Both the position numbers and the translations under genes were made by a program. A stretch of 64,000 nucleotides of DNA from Pseudomonas helvetica (GTDB lineage: Bacteria; Pseudomonadota; Gammaproteobacteria; Pseudomonadales; Pseudomonadaceae): contig NZ_CP150917.1 in assembly GCF_039908645.1 (NCBI RefSeq), forward strand, positions 3,607,501 to 3,671,500, in the 5' to 3' direction. Below, piece by piece: positions 45,513 through 53,590 of this stretch. Below the pieces are notes generated by a model, which made no database searches, was not told the DNA's origin, and was given only the letters and a program-made list of their open reading frames with translations. The first letter of the stretch is position 1, and every line of letters begins with the position of its first letter.

Positions 45513-45938
45513 ATGGATATGAAAACTCTTCGAGTCGAAGCGCTGCGGCGCGTCATCGGCTCACTCAGCCAGAAAGACTTCGCCGACCTGCACGATCTGG
45601 ATGCGTCTTATTTGTCCCAGATCCTCAATGGGCATCGAGGCCTGGGCGAAAAAGCAGCACTCAACCTCGAGCAGAAGATCGGCTTGGCGCCTGGTGTTCT
45701 GGTCAACCCGGGCAGCTATGGAGCGAACGTCATTGAGGGCGAGTTCACCCGTCACGAGGTCGTGCGTGATCAGTCCCCTGCCTACCAAGCGATGTTAGGG
45801 ACCGCCTCACCCAAGGCGATTGCCATCATTGAGAAACTGGCCAGAGCCACGGCAAAGGGCAAGCTGAAGGAGTCTGACCTGGTACTCCTGGAAGGCATCG
45901 CGGGACTGCTTGAGAAGGCCAACGCCGAAAAGCCCTGA
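45513..45938 (+). CDS. Short phage CI-like repressor
   Basis: A 141-residue XRE-family repressor. The DNA-binding domain is clear: LRRVIGSLSQKDFADLHDLD, then ASYLSQILNGHRGLGEKAAL. Its relatives in Pseudomonas phages usually continue into a LexA-like S24 peptidase domain with catalytic Ser and Lys. Here the protein instead ends in a short helical tail (KLKESDLVLLEGIAGLLEKA), so RecA-triggered self-cleavage is not expected. Several start codons are possible (45486, 45513, 45519); I chose 45513. A terminator follows. Confidence 0.78.
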   Translation: MDMKTLRVEALRRVIGSLSQKDFADLHDLDASYLSQILNGHRGLGEKAALNLEQKIGLAPGVLVNPGSYGANVIEGEFTRHEVVRDQSPAYQAMLGTASPKAIAIIEKLARATAKGKLKESDLVLLEGIAGLLEKANAEKP

Positions 45939-45948
45939 CCCAAGATAG

Positions 45949-45978
45949 CAAAAGCCTGGCGCTAGGCCGGGCTCTCTT
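45949..45978 (+). terminator. Terminator after the cI-like gene
   Basis: agcctggcgctaggccgggct hairpin, A-rich before and ctctt after. Confidence 0.65.
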
Positions 45979-46375
45979 CACTACCCCTCCAGTAAGTCAG
46001 ACTCCCTGCTCTGCCACATAGCCTGCAGCTTCGTCAGCCCCTTGCCGGTGATCAGCTTCGATATCAAGAGTTTCTTCGTGAATTTCTTTAAAGTCCTGAA
46101 CCGTTGGATTTCGCCCCAACTTTTTTGCAACCACGACGTATGCTTCGCGGCCAAGCCTCCAAACGGAAGGAAGCGACTGGCACCCGAGCATGGAAGACGA
46201 CACGCTCCTACTGCTTGGACGATAGAGGCCGCAACCCCGTACGGCGAGCAGCCCTATAGCCATCGCATCAAAGCCCTTGGACCATGCCAAGGTGCTTAGC
46301 TTATGCCTTTCAAATGTGCTATACGTTCAGTTGACACCAGCGCCACCTCAGTGCGGCCTTGATTCGGAGCTAGCC
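45979..46375. other. Region without a convincing gene
   Basis: 397 bp between the cI-like gene and the toxin-antitoxin pair. A minus-strand frame (45997-46290) includes GREAYVVVAKKLGRNPTVQD and may be a relic of a phage gene, but it has no start site and no recognised family. The plus-strand promoter of the antitoxin gene should lie near its right end. Confidence 0.35.
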
Positions 46376-46645
46376 ATGTCACGCAAAGTAGACAAACGTC
46401 CTATGACGGATGATCAGATCACAGTACAGGAATCTCGGATTCCAGATATTGCCCTGAAAGCGTTTAACAACGCATATAAAATGGCAATCGCTAATGGTGC
46501 TTCTGTACTTGTCGCTAAAGATGGCCAACTATTTGAGGTGACGGAAAAAACTTCAGTAGCTCTGCGCTCGATAGGCACTTACGGCAATCTAAAAAGTGGT
46601 ACACGCCTGCACATCAACAAACAATCAAGCAAGGTCGTTTCTTGA
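46376..46645 (+). CDS. Probable antitoxin of a zeta-type module
   Basis: An 89-residue basic protein (MSRKVDKRPMTDDQITVQES..., SLKSGTRLHI-like NLKSGTRLHINKQSSKVVS). ggag lies 6 bases before the ATG. Its stop TGA overlaps the TTG start of the zeta-like toxin gene by 4 bp, the coupling expected of an antitoxin. I do not recognise the family; the role is inferred from position. AT-rich compared with the core genome. Confidence 0.6.
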   Translation: MSRKVDKRPMTDDQITVQESRIPDIALKAFNNAYKMAIANGASVLVAKDGQLFEVTEKTSVALRSIGTYGNLKSGTRLHINKQSSKVVS

Positions 46646-47382
46646 GCACACCAAGAATACGCATATTTGCAGGACCAAATGGATCAGGAAAAAGCACCTT
46701 CAATCGGCTAGTTCCCGCCCACTTATTGGGAAACTACATCAATCCCGACGATATAGAGCGTGCAATTAGCGATACCGGATATTTCGACTTTACCTCATAC
46801 CACATTGAGTCTCACAAAGAGGGGGTTTTTTCTTTTTTTCGTGAGCACGCCTTACTCAAGAAATCCCCTAAATCCTTAGCGAAACTCGACTCTCTTTCAA
46901 TTGAAGGGTAAAGACTCAGCTTCTCAAGCACTGAAATCGATTCGTATGTTGCATCAGCGCTTTCTGACTTCATACGTAGGTCATTGATCAAAGAAGGTAT
47001 CAGCTTTACCTTTGAAACAGTCATGTCCTCTCCGGACAAAGTTGAACTACTGACCGAAGCTCGAGATGCGGGATACAGAGTATATGTTTACTACGTAGCT
47101 ACAGCCGACCCTGAGATCAACGTCGCCCGGGTTGCGTATCGCGTATCTCAGGGTGGACACAATGTCCCACCTGAAAAAATAAGAGAGCGTTACTGGAGAT
47201 CTCTGGGACTCCTATCTGACGCTATCCTCGTCTCAAATAGAGCATATATCTTCGATAACTCAGACGAAGGTAGCGAGGGGCTGACACAGATAGCTGAAAT
47301 CACGGATGGAGAGCTGATTGAAATTAAATCAGATACACAACCACCTTGGTTTCAAGAGTTTGTGATTGACAAACTAACGTAG
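46642..47382 (+). pseudogene. Zeta-type toxin gene interrupted by one in-frame stop
   Basis: A 247-codon frame open apart from TAA at 46909-46911. The N-terminal part has the P-loop of zeta toxins (RIRIFAGPNGSGKSTFNRLV) and NPDDIERAI. After the stop the same frame continues without shift through SLIKEGISFTFETVMSSPDK, YRVYVYYVATADPEINVARV and GGHNVPPEKIRERYWRSL, which carry the family's substrate-site arginines. Zeta toxins phosphorylate UDP-N-acetylglucosamine and block wall synthesis. One substitution would restore the gene, so this is a recent loss, a sequencing error or a readthrough site. Start is TTG at 46642. Confidence 0.75.
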
Positions 47383-47397
47383 ACAGTCTCCCCTCCC

Positions 47398-47842
47398 TCA
47401 ACACGAGACACACGCTCCCGAGCCGGAAACTTCGGCCTCGCTAACGATGCCCGACTCAAACTGCGACAGCCACTTCTCTAGGCGCTCCATGACCTCAGGA
47501 GAATCGGTGCACTTATGACCAGGCCCCGCCTTAATGATCAGCTGAAGATTTTCAGGCAGATCACGGGCCTTACTACCGAAGTACCAGAACGACTTAGCTA
47601 TCAGGACGTTCTTGCCACTCAAATCACGGTCCATGTGATAGCAATCATGGTGATCGCTTTCGCATTGAAACCAGTCGCCCTCCTCGTCCTTGAAGTAAAG
47701 GTTATCACCTTGGCAATCAGCTGCCCTTCTCCGCTGTGCGCCGAATCACAGGCTTGCAGGTTGCCAGCGTTAAGACCCCGCCATGAGGATTTGGAGCAAA
47801 GCCATGGTCATGAGTGATCACGTATGAATAGATGCGCGACAT
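47398..47842 (-). pseudogene. Nmad2-like gene with internal deletion
   Basis: The start (ATG at 47842, gggagc upstream) reads MSRIYSYVITHDHGFAPNPH and GGVLTLATCKPVIRRTAEKG, then hits a stop. The sense resumes in another frame with GDNLYFKDEEGDWFQCESDH, then MDRDLSGKNVLIAKSFWYFG and ends VSGSGACVSC. This is the order I associate with the nucleotide-modification-associated domain 2 family. Roughly 100 codons between the two parts are missing, so the gene is dead. The family is linked to modified-nucleotide metabolism, often in phage or defence settings. Confidence 0.6.
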
Positions 47843-47993
47843 GCCAATTGCTCCCTGTAGAAAGCAGCAACAAAAGAACACAGCTTAAGCTATCGGGGGT
47901 GGACTGTACCGGTTGCTAATGGTGATCCAACCACCTGAAATGGTACGGTCAATCTACTGGCCCTCCGCGGCACCCATCAGTAGAGATGAGAGC

Positions 47994-49247
47994 ATGGCAG
48001 CACTCGAAAAGCGCTATCCCCGCGAATCCTTCACCAAGAAGCTGGAACGGATCTGCCAGAGGCTTGATGAAGCCTGTGAACGCAGCATTACCTACAGGCA
48101 CATCTACAGCGACGAGACGTGTCAGGTCGAGATCACATCAATCTGGGTTGTTGGCTCCTATGCTCGTGGAGCGATAACTTGTGGCGATTTGGACTTGGTG
48201 ATGGGGTACAACCGCATCAAGGGTGGACTGCCCTCATCACGGGTCTTAGCAAAAGCTTTCTTTGGCTCACTCCCCCTTGTGCGTTATTACCCTGGCAGCC
48301 CGGCCGAAAACACCTCAGGAGTAGCCTTTCCCGAAGCCATCCAAATATGGTCCGGGCCTGGGTGCGATTGGAAGGCATCGATCAAATCAATTACACCGAA
48401 TCCGAATGCAGGAAGAGCCGCGCGCAAGACCGATTCGATCCCTTTACGCGACGAACAACTGCGCACTTATGGCGATGAGTATCAAGATGCTGCCGACCTA
48501 GAGCGCGACGGTCTGTGGGGGTGGGAGTTTGTCGAGATTGGCGCCCCAATGCTTGCCCCTTTTCCAACAGAAGAGCTAACCGATGATGAGCAACATCTCT
48601 TGCATGGCGCTACCTTTATGGGGCGCAAGTCCCAGCAACTCATTCCAGCGCTCATCAGGCTAATGAGAAAGCTGGAACCATACGGCTCGTGGACTTCGGT
48701 AGGTGGAGTCCAATCACGACTACGGTGCGGAGGGACAGAAATTGATCTCGGACGCCCAGGGCTCCCTCTGCGCTTCTTTGATCACAATCCTTGGGTGCAC
48801 CAACTGGTATTGATCCCTCACATTAGCGCTAGGGGGCCAAACGGTGCTTGGATTATTCGGCGAGGCCCCAATCACCCTGATCTACAGGCAATTGCTGGAA
48901 GGTATGCTTACTTCCTCGCTAGCTCAGGCGGCCCAAACAAAATTATCTACTGCGACAAGTCTCAGTACATGGCACCTGCCGCATTAGAACTCCTCCATTC
49001 CCGCGAGGAGGCGCAAGTACTAGCCAAGCTTTGGAGTGAAGGTGACGAAACTATAGAAACAGACATCGGTAGAGCCGAAGGGGTCGAGTTGCTCTCACTT
49101 TTTGGTCTAGTAGACATCGTAGAGATTGGAGACCACCAGCTTGCAATGACACATTCTGGGTCAAGCTATCTGGAGCGAGATGAAGCAACAATGGACGACA
49201 TTGTCGCCACCCTTCCCCTGACGACTAAGATCAATTCTGAAGCTTGA
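47994..49247 (+). CDS. Orphan nucleotidyltransferase-fold protein
   Basis: A 417-residue soluble protein. The N-terminal domain has the polymerase-beta-type nucleotidyltransferase signature: Gly54-Ser55 followed by Asp65-x-Asp67 (WVVGSYARGAITCGDLDLVM). The middle (near 185-250) and C-terminal parts (LHSREEAQVLAKLWSEGD) match nothing I recognise. The GS-x-R-G ... D-x-D arrangement fits minimal nucleotidyltransferases, tRNA-type enzymes and the CD-NTase group alike. No effector gene lies beside it. The start is uncertain: 47994 or upstream 47940. It converges with the split small ORF, overlapping its end by 17 bp. Confidence 0.65.
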   Translation: MAALEKRYPRESFTKKLERICQRLDEACERSITYRHIYSDETCQVEITSIWVVGSYARGAITCGDLDLVMGYNRIKGGLPSSRVLAKAFFGSLPLVRYYPGSPAENTSGVAFPEAIQIWSGPGCDWKASIKSITPNPNAGRAARKTDSIPLRDEQLRTYGDEYQDAADLERDGLWGWEFVEIGAPMLAPFPTEELTDDEQHLLHGATFMGRKSQQLIPALIRLMRKLEPYGSWTSVGGVQSRLRCGGTEIDLGRPGLPLRFFDHNPWVHQLVLIPHISARGPNGAWIIRRGPNHPDLQAIAGRYAYFLASSGGPNKIIYCDKSQYMAPAALELLHSREEAQVLAKLWSEGDETIETDIGRAEGVELLSLFGLVDIVEIGDHQLAMTHSGSSYLERDEATMDDIVATLPLTTKINSEA

Positions 49248-49417
49248 GCTTGGCTAGGCCCTGCTTGATATGCCCGGCGTTCTTACCAATTGCCTGTAGA
49301 GCTCCGCGGACGTTGTCGCCAGTCCCTACATGGCCCTGGCTCTCAACCAGTAGCGTCAGCTCCATCAGAGCAGCCTCAAAGGCAAGCTGGTTCTCGTACA
49401 TTCTTTCGAGGATGTCG
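49231..49417 (-). pseudogene. 3' part of a small ORF split by the IS66 transposon
   Basis: Joining 53383-53353 to 49409-49231 on the minus strand removes the transposon and one target copy. It leaves an unbroken 70-codon ORF: MPDQYALPDILERMYENQLA, then FEAALMELTLLVESQGHVGT, ending AKLKLQN. The piece left here could still be translated from the internal ATG at 49401 (56 residues). The product is a small helical protein of unknown role; a truncated relative lies at 43632. The exact fit of frame and target duplication shows the insertion was into this ORF. Confidence 0.7.
49410..49417. repeat. Left copy of the 8-bp target-site duplication
   Basis: ggatgtcg immediately before the left terminal repeat (gtaagcg at 49418); the same octamer follows the right terminal repeat at 53353-53360. 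Confidence 0.85.
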
Positions 49418-49542
49418 GTAAGCGTCTGCCGAACCCACCTTCCTGATGCCTACGCTTAGGGCGATGGAGTCCATCTATTGAGATGCCCTCTCCCGTCGGG
49501 CAAACTCCGGTTGCTTCATTGACCGATAACAGGAGTTTACGG

Positions 49543-49797
49543 ATGCCATTTCCACTGACGGAACATAATGCCTTGTTGGCCCTGAAGGGCGTAGGGCCAG
49601 CTGTTATCGCTCGCCTTGAGCAGATGGGCATTGACTCGCTAGCGGTGCTCAGCAAAGCGAATGCTTGTGACATCCTGGCTCAGGCATCGGCAGCCGTGGG
49701 ATCGACTTGTTGGAAGAATAGCCCCCAAGCTCGGGCCGCCATTAACGCGGCCATTGAGCTTGCAAAGGACTCTCAGTTGAGCACACCGGGTGCGTAA
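49543..49797 (+). CDS. Helix-hairpin-helix protein (transposon passenger)
   Basis: An 84-residue protein with one helix-hairpin-helix motif (LLALKGVGPAVIARLEQMGI), then a second helical half ending AAIELAKDSQLSTPGA. Such motifs bind DNA backbone without sequence preference. The ATG at 49543 has aggag 7 bases upstream. Its end overlaps the WYL regulator start by 8 bp, so the two are co-translated. It lies just inside the left terminal repeat of the IS66 element. Resembles Cdd1-like helix-hairpin-helix proteins; role unknown. Confidence 0.72.
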   Translation: MPFPLTEHNALLALKGVGPAVIARLEQMGIDSLAVLSKANACDILAQASAAVGSTCWKNSPQARAAINAAIELAKDSQLSTPGA

Positions 49798-50503
49798 AGC
49801 TGATCGCTTATTTCAATTGGTAAATCTGATTCGTGTCCATCAGCCAATCTCTGCTGAACGACTGGCTAGCCGAGTCGGAGTTTCCGTTCGCTCAATCTAT
49901 CGATACATCGACGACCTTTCCTTCAGTGGAATCCCAATCTATGGTACCGCTGGCGTGGGGTACGCCTTGGATGCCGATTTTGAGATGCCGCCTTTAACGT
50001 TGAACAGGCTCGAACTGGATGCATTGATGCTTGGGATGGAAATGCTTTCAGCTTCTGCCGATAACGATCTAAGTGCTGCTGCAAGGATGTTGTTGAGCAA
50101 AATCTCAGCATCCATAGTCCATCACAAGGTTGACCCCGGCTCAGCAAAAATCAGGGCACTTGGAACAACACCGTCCTCGACGCGTGGCCATCTGGCAACC
50201 CTTCGAAATGCCATCGAAAACACTCAGGCGCTGAAGATAACTTATACCAGCCTGGACGGTGCGGTTTCGCAACGCGTCATTTCCCCCCTTGGCCTTTTCT
50301 ACTGGGGAGGGAAGTGGACAGTTGGCAGCTGGTGTAGTGCCAGGGCGGCTTACCGCGATTTTCGGGTCGACCGCATAGCCTCCATCGCTATTGCCCAACA
50401 ACCCTCGCCCGACAATCCTGCCCTTGATCTCCAAGCGTATATGAAGCATCAGGCAAGCCAGTGGAAGGCGATCACCACTACTGACACTACGCTGTCAGTA
50501 TGA
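49790..50503 (+). CDS. YafY-type WYL-domain transcriptional regulator (passenger)
   Basis: A 237-residue regulator with an N-terminal winged helix (RKADRLFQLVNLIRVHQPIS, recognition part VGVSVRSIYRYIDDL) and a WYL domain (LKITYTSLDGAVSQRVISPL, GLFYWGGKWTVGSWCSARAA). WYL proteins sense ligands or nucleic acid and are often linked to DNA damage, mobile DNA or defence. The start is GTG at 49790, inside the previous gene. It probably controls the short passenger operon. Confidence 0.88.
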   Translation: MRKADRLFQLVNLIRVHQPISAERLASRVGVSVRSIYRYIDDLSFSGIPIYGTAGVGYALDADFEMPPLTLNRLELDALMLGMEMLSASADNDLSAAARMLLSKISASIVHHKVDPGSAKIRALGTTPSSTRGHLATLRNAIENTQALKITYTSLDGAVSQRVISPLGLFYWGGKWTVGSWCSARAAYRDFRVDRIASIAIAQQPSPDNPALDLQAYMKHQASQWKAITTTDTTLSV

Positions 50504-50547
50504 GCCACTCATAATTGGGACTCCCTAACACACAGAAGGTCATCCCT

Positions 50548-50856
50548 ATGCAGCGCTCATCTCATGTACTCGAATTAGCCATTTTCAAGGTCAAACAGGA
50601 ATGCGTTGCGCAGGTGCCTGTGCTCCGCGCAGGGCTTCGTGAAACGTTAAAGACCTTTCCTGGTTTGATCGAGTACCGCGCCTACTGCCCTATGAGCGAC
50701 GACCGAATCTTCGCGGACTTAGCAATGTGGGACAGTCTTGAGAACGCACAAAAAGTGGCAAAGGCGTTCAATGATGGAGATCCGAGATTCTCTGAGTATA
50801 TGTACGCTATTGAAAACCTGACGTTCATGAGTCACCTCGTTCCAGAGATGAGTTGA
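50548..50856 (+). CDS. Dabb/ABM-fold small protein (passenger)
   Basis: A 103-residue alpha/beta-barrel protein of the Dabb or antibiotic-biosynthesis-monooxygenase type: HVLELAIFKVKQECVAQVPV, then FPGLIEYRAYCPMSDDRIFA and DLAMWDSLENAQKVAKAFND. Such dimeric proteins degrade or bind small molecules, some under stress. The ATG has agaagg 10 bases upstream. It is third of the passenger genes, 44 bp after the WYL regulator, its likely controller. Confidence 0.75.
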   Translation: MQRSSHVLELAIFKVKQECVAQVPVLRAGLRETLKTFPGLIEYRAYCPMSDDRIFADLAMWDSLENAQKVAKAFNDGDPRFSEYMYAIENLTFMSHLVPEMS

Positions 50857-51036
50857 CCCCGACGGACTGCCAGAGCAGGCAAGAAAGACCGATGCCTTTG
50901 CTGTCAGGCATCGGTGTCGTCACTTCCAGTGTAAGTGTCCTCAGATCACCTATTGCTATGTTCCGGGCTGCAAACTGACGTTATCTGGTAAAACCGTTTC
51001 GAAAAAACGTATCGTCCGCCCTCACACCTTGCGTGA

Positions 51037-52547
51037 CTAAATGGGCGACCACGTATGCGGCAGCAACTCGGTAATCTTACTCGCACGCTGCGTCGGCAGG
51101 CGAGTAAGAACATCCTTCAAGTAAGCATACGGATCATGCCCATTGAGCCGTGCCGACTGGATCAAACTCATGATCGTCGCCGCACGTTTACCGCTGCGTA
51201 ACGAACCCGCGAACAGCCAGTTCGAACGCCCAAGAGCCCACGGCCGGATTTGATTCTCGCACCAGTTATTATCGATGGGCACAGCACCGTCAGCGCTATC
51301 CAGCGTTTGAGGCTGTAATCCAACGCCTTGGCGATGGCCGATCCCTCAGGCACAAGCTGCCTTTGGGCGATCATCCAGATATGAAGTGCGTCGATGATCG
51401 GCGCTGCTTTTTCCTGCCGTATTCGCTGCCGGACACCCGGTTCCAGCTCGCGAGCCTCTCGTTCAACTTCGTACAAGGCCGCGATGTAGTGCAGCGCTTT
51501 TTCGGCGATCTGGCTCTTGTTGGTCGCGTGCAAGTCGAAGAACTTTCGGTGTGCATGGGCCATGCAGCCGATCTCCGTGACGCCCAGTTCAAAGCCTGCC
51601 TTGTAGCCAGCGAAGTCGTCGCAGACCAGCTTGCCGTTCCAGTTGCCAAGGAAGTTTCGGGCATGTTCGCCGGCACGGCTCGGACTGAAGTCATAAACGA
51701 CCGCAGCAAGTTTAGAGAACTGGCTGGTGGCATAGGCCCAGACGTAAGCACGATGAGTCTTCTTCGCGCCAGGCGTCAGCATTTGTACCGGGGTTTCGTC
51801 GGCGTGGACGACGCCGTGCGTCAGCACGACTTCGCGCAAAGCGTCGATTAGCGGTTGGAGTTGTACGCCGCAGTTGCCCACCCACTGCGCCAAGGTCGAA
51901 CGAGCGATGGGCAGTCCGGCTCGGCCGAAGATTTTCTCTTGGCGATACAGCGGTAGATGGTCGGCGAACTTGGCCACCATGACGTGGGCCAGCAGGCCCG
52001 CTGTCGGGATGCCCTTGTCGATGACGTGCGCCGGTACCGGCGCCTGGATCAGCGTTTCGCATTGTTCACAGACCCATTTCCCACGGATGTGGCGCTCGAC
52101 CGTGAATACGCCGGGCGTGTAGTCGAGCTTTTCGCTGGCATCTTCGCCGATGCGTTTTAAGGCGCAGCCGCAATGGCAGTGGCTATTGTCCGGTTCGTGA
52201 TGGATCAACGTGCGAGGGAACTGCGATGGCAGCGGTGCTCGCTTGGGTTGCTGGCGCACTTTGACTTCGACAGGTGCCGGTTGCGGCGCCTCAAGCTCCG
52301 CTTCGATAGCGGCGATATCGGTGTCGATCAAATCGTCGAGCAAGCTGGCCTGATCCGGACTTAGCTGCTCACTGCGCTTGGCAAATTTGAAGCGCTTGAG
52401 CTGTGCGATCTCGTGGGCCAGCTTCTCGTTAACCGATTTCTGATGGGTAATTTGCTTGTCCATTGTCTCGACGCGCTGGATCAACTGCGCCGCCAGGGCA
52501 CGCAGTTCTTCAGGGTTTAATTGGTCGAGATTTGGATGCGAAGTCAT
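51037..52547 (-). pseudogene. tnpC: IS66 transposase TnpC, frameshifted
   Basis: The first frame (start 52547) covers most of the enzyme: zinc-finger region (HCHCGCALKRIGEDASEKLD, CEQCETLIQAP), DDE acids in VVHADETPV and VCDDFAGYKAG, and the HAHRKFFD block. At about 51290 the frame is lost after LKRWIALT, where about 17 bp (the RFIDDGA segment in relatives) are missing. The rest continues in another frame as PIDNNWCENQIRPWALGRSN to the stop at 51037. The catalytic Glu (NWCENQ) is thus disconnected and the transposase inactive. Confidence 0.88.
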
Positions 52548-52630
52548 GCCGCCAATTTTGCCAGAGAGGGCTGGTGGCGACGATAGACTGATGGGCCAAT
52601 TGCGCTGGCAAGCGGGCCATGGCAGGCGAG

Positions 52631-52965
52631 TTAGAGCACCGTGATGACTCCTCCAGAACCGACGCGTTGCCAAGGTAACCCGAGTACCAGGGCTCGAAGT
52701 TGCTCGACGTCCAACTCGACTTCAGAGCCGTGCCGCCCCCCTGGCCAAAAGAAGCGCCCTTGATTCTAGCGCCGAGCTGCAAGCCAAATCCCCACCCCGT
52801 CATGCACCAACACTTTCATACGATTGGCGCGGCGGTTGGCGAACAGATATGCACAGTGCGGCTTCGCCGCACCGAACACCGCCACGACCCGCGCCAGCGC
52901 GGTTTCTGTGCCGGCTCGCAGTCCATGGGCTCAGTGGCGAGCCAGATGGAGTCGATGCGGATCAT
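52631..52965 (-). pseudogene. tnpB: IS66 accessory protein TnpB, broken
   Basis: Starts MIRIDSIWLATEPMD at 52965, overlapping the tnpA stop (ATGA). One base is missing right after GAC (gactgcgag in place of gacatgcgag), shifting the frame. The correct frame resumes (VHDGVGIWLAARR) but has TAG at 52766-52768 before NQGRFFWPGGRHG, and ends at 52631. Total length is one base short of 112 codons. Confidence 0.85.
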
Positions 52966-53279
52966 TGAGTTAGTCCGCGAAGGAATCGGGTACAGCCATC
53001 AGGATCGGAAGCCGGCCATTTCACGGTCATCGTTCCTTGCCCGCATGGCAACTCGATGCTGATGGACTTCTCGTTCGGAATGTTTGGTTCCAACTTCACC
53101 GGCAAGAAAGCGGGCAAGTCAGTGAACTGATGATCGCGGTAAAGCGGCAACCATTTGCGCACGACGTTGGCGTTGATGCCGTGACTCATCGCGACACTGG
53201 CAACAGAGGCGCCCGGTTGCAGGCATTCCTGGACGACTTGGGTTTTGAAGGGCTTTGGATAAGAGGTTCGTTGGCGCAT
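52962..53279 (-). CDS. tnpA: IS66 accessory protein TnpA
   Basis: A 105-residue IS66 OrfA with helix-turn-helix (RTSYPKPFKTQVVQECLQPG, ASVASVAMSHGINANVVRKW). It appears intact and overlaps tnpB by the usual ATGA. It lies 73 bp inside the right terminal repeat, so its promoter is in or near that repeat. Confidence 0.85.
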   Translation of the reverse strand: MRQRTSYPKPFKTQVVQECLQPGASVASVAMSHGINANVVRKWLPLYRDHQFTDLPAFLPVKLEPNIPNEKSISIELPCGQGTMTVKWPASDPDGCTRFLRGLTQ

Positions 53280-53352
53280 GGCGATCCGTTAATGGGTGGG
53301 CACCATCGCCCTAAGCGATGGCGTCAGGAAGGCGTGTTTGCCGGACGCTTAC

Positions 53353-53383
53353 GGATGTCGGGGAGGGCATATTGATCAGGCAT
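53353..53383 (-). pseudogene. Right target duplication and 5' end of the split small ORF
   Basis: ggatgtcg at 53353-53360 repeats 49410-49417. Beyond it, 53361-53383 read on the minus strand starts ATG and encodes MPDQYAL, in frame with the remainder at 49409-49231. Confidence 0.7.
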
Positions 53384-53441
53384 GAGGTCGATTCCATTCG
53401 GGGAATCGAAAGCCTAGCAGTTAGAGGGGAGCGAGCAACAA

Positions 53442-53467
53442 AAAGCCCGCAGGTGGCGGGCTCTCTT
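53442..53467. terminator. Terminator-like hairpin
   Basis: aaagcccgcaggtggcgggct hairpin then ctcttt; A-rich on the left, so it could act in either direction between the transposon and the 53591 gene. Confidence 0.65.
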
Positions 53468-53590
53468 TAGATGGAGCCAAATCCCTTTGGCTGAACGCAT
53501 TGTGCTTGGTGGATGTGACGAAGGCGTGACGGGGGGCAGCAACAAAAAACGGCGTAGGCCGAAGCTTTCTACAGTTCTGGCTATCAAATA

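Larger units (their letters stand above)
49418..53352. mobile_element. IS66-family transposon with passenger genes (3935 bp)
   Basis: Left end 49418 starts gtaagcgtctgccgaaccca; the right end read inwards from 53352 starts gtaagcgtccggcaaacacg. The similarity extends about 55 bp on each side, both arms containing ccttcctga and cgcttagggcgatgg. An identical 8-bp flank (ggatgtcg) borders both ends, the duplication size known for IS66. Inside are three plus-strand passenger genes (49543-50856) and tnpC, tnpB and tnpA on the minus strand. tnpB and tnpC are broken, so the element is now immobile unless helped in trans. Confidence 0.85.

Noticed and set aside
45997..46290. 97-codon minus-strand frame after the cI-like gene
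   Set aside because: No start site and no recognisable family; only part of it reads like protein, so it is at best a relic.
50931..50944. gtaagtgtcctcag as a possible left end of the IS66 element
   Set aside because: It matches the right end for only about 10 bp and lacks a matching 8-bp flank, whereas 49418 matches over about 55 bp and has a perfect flank.
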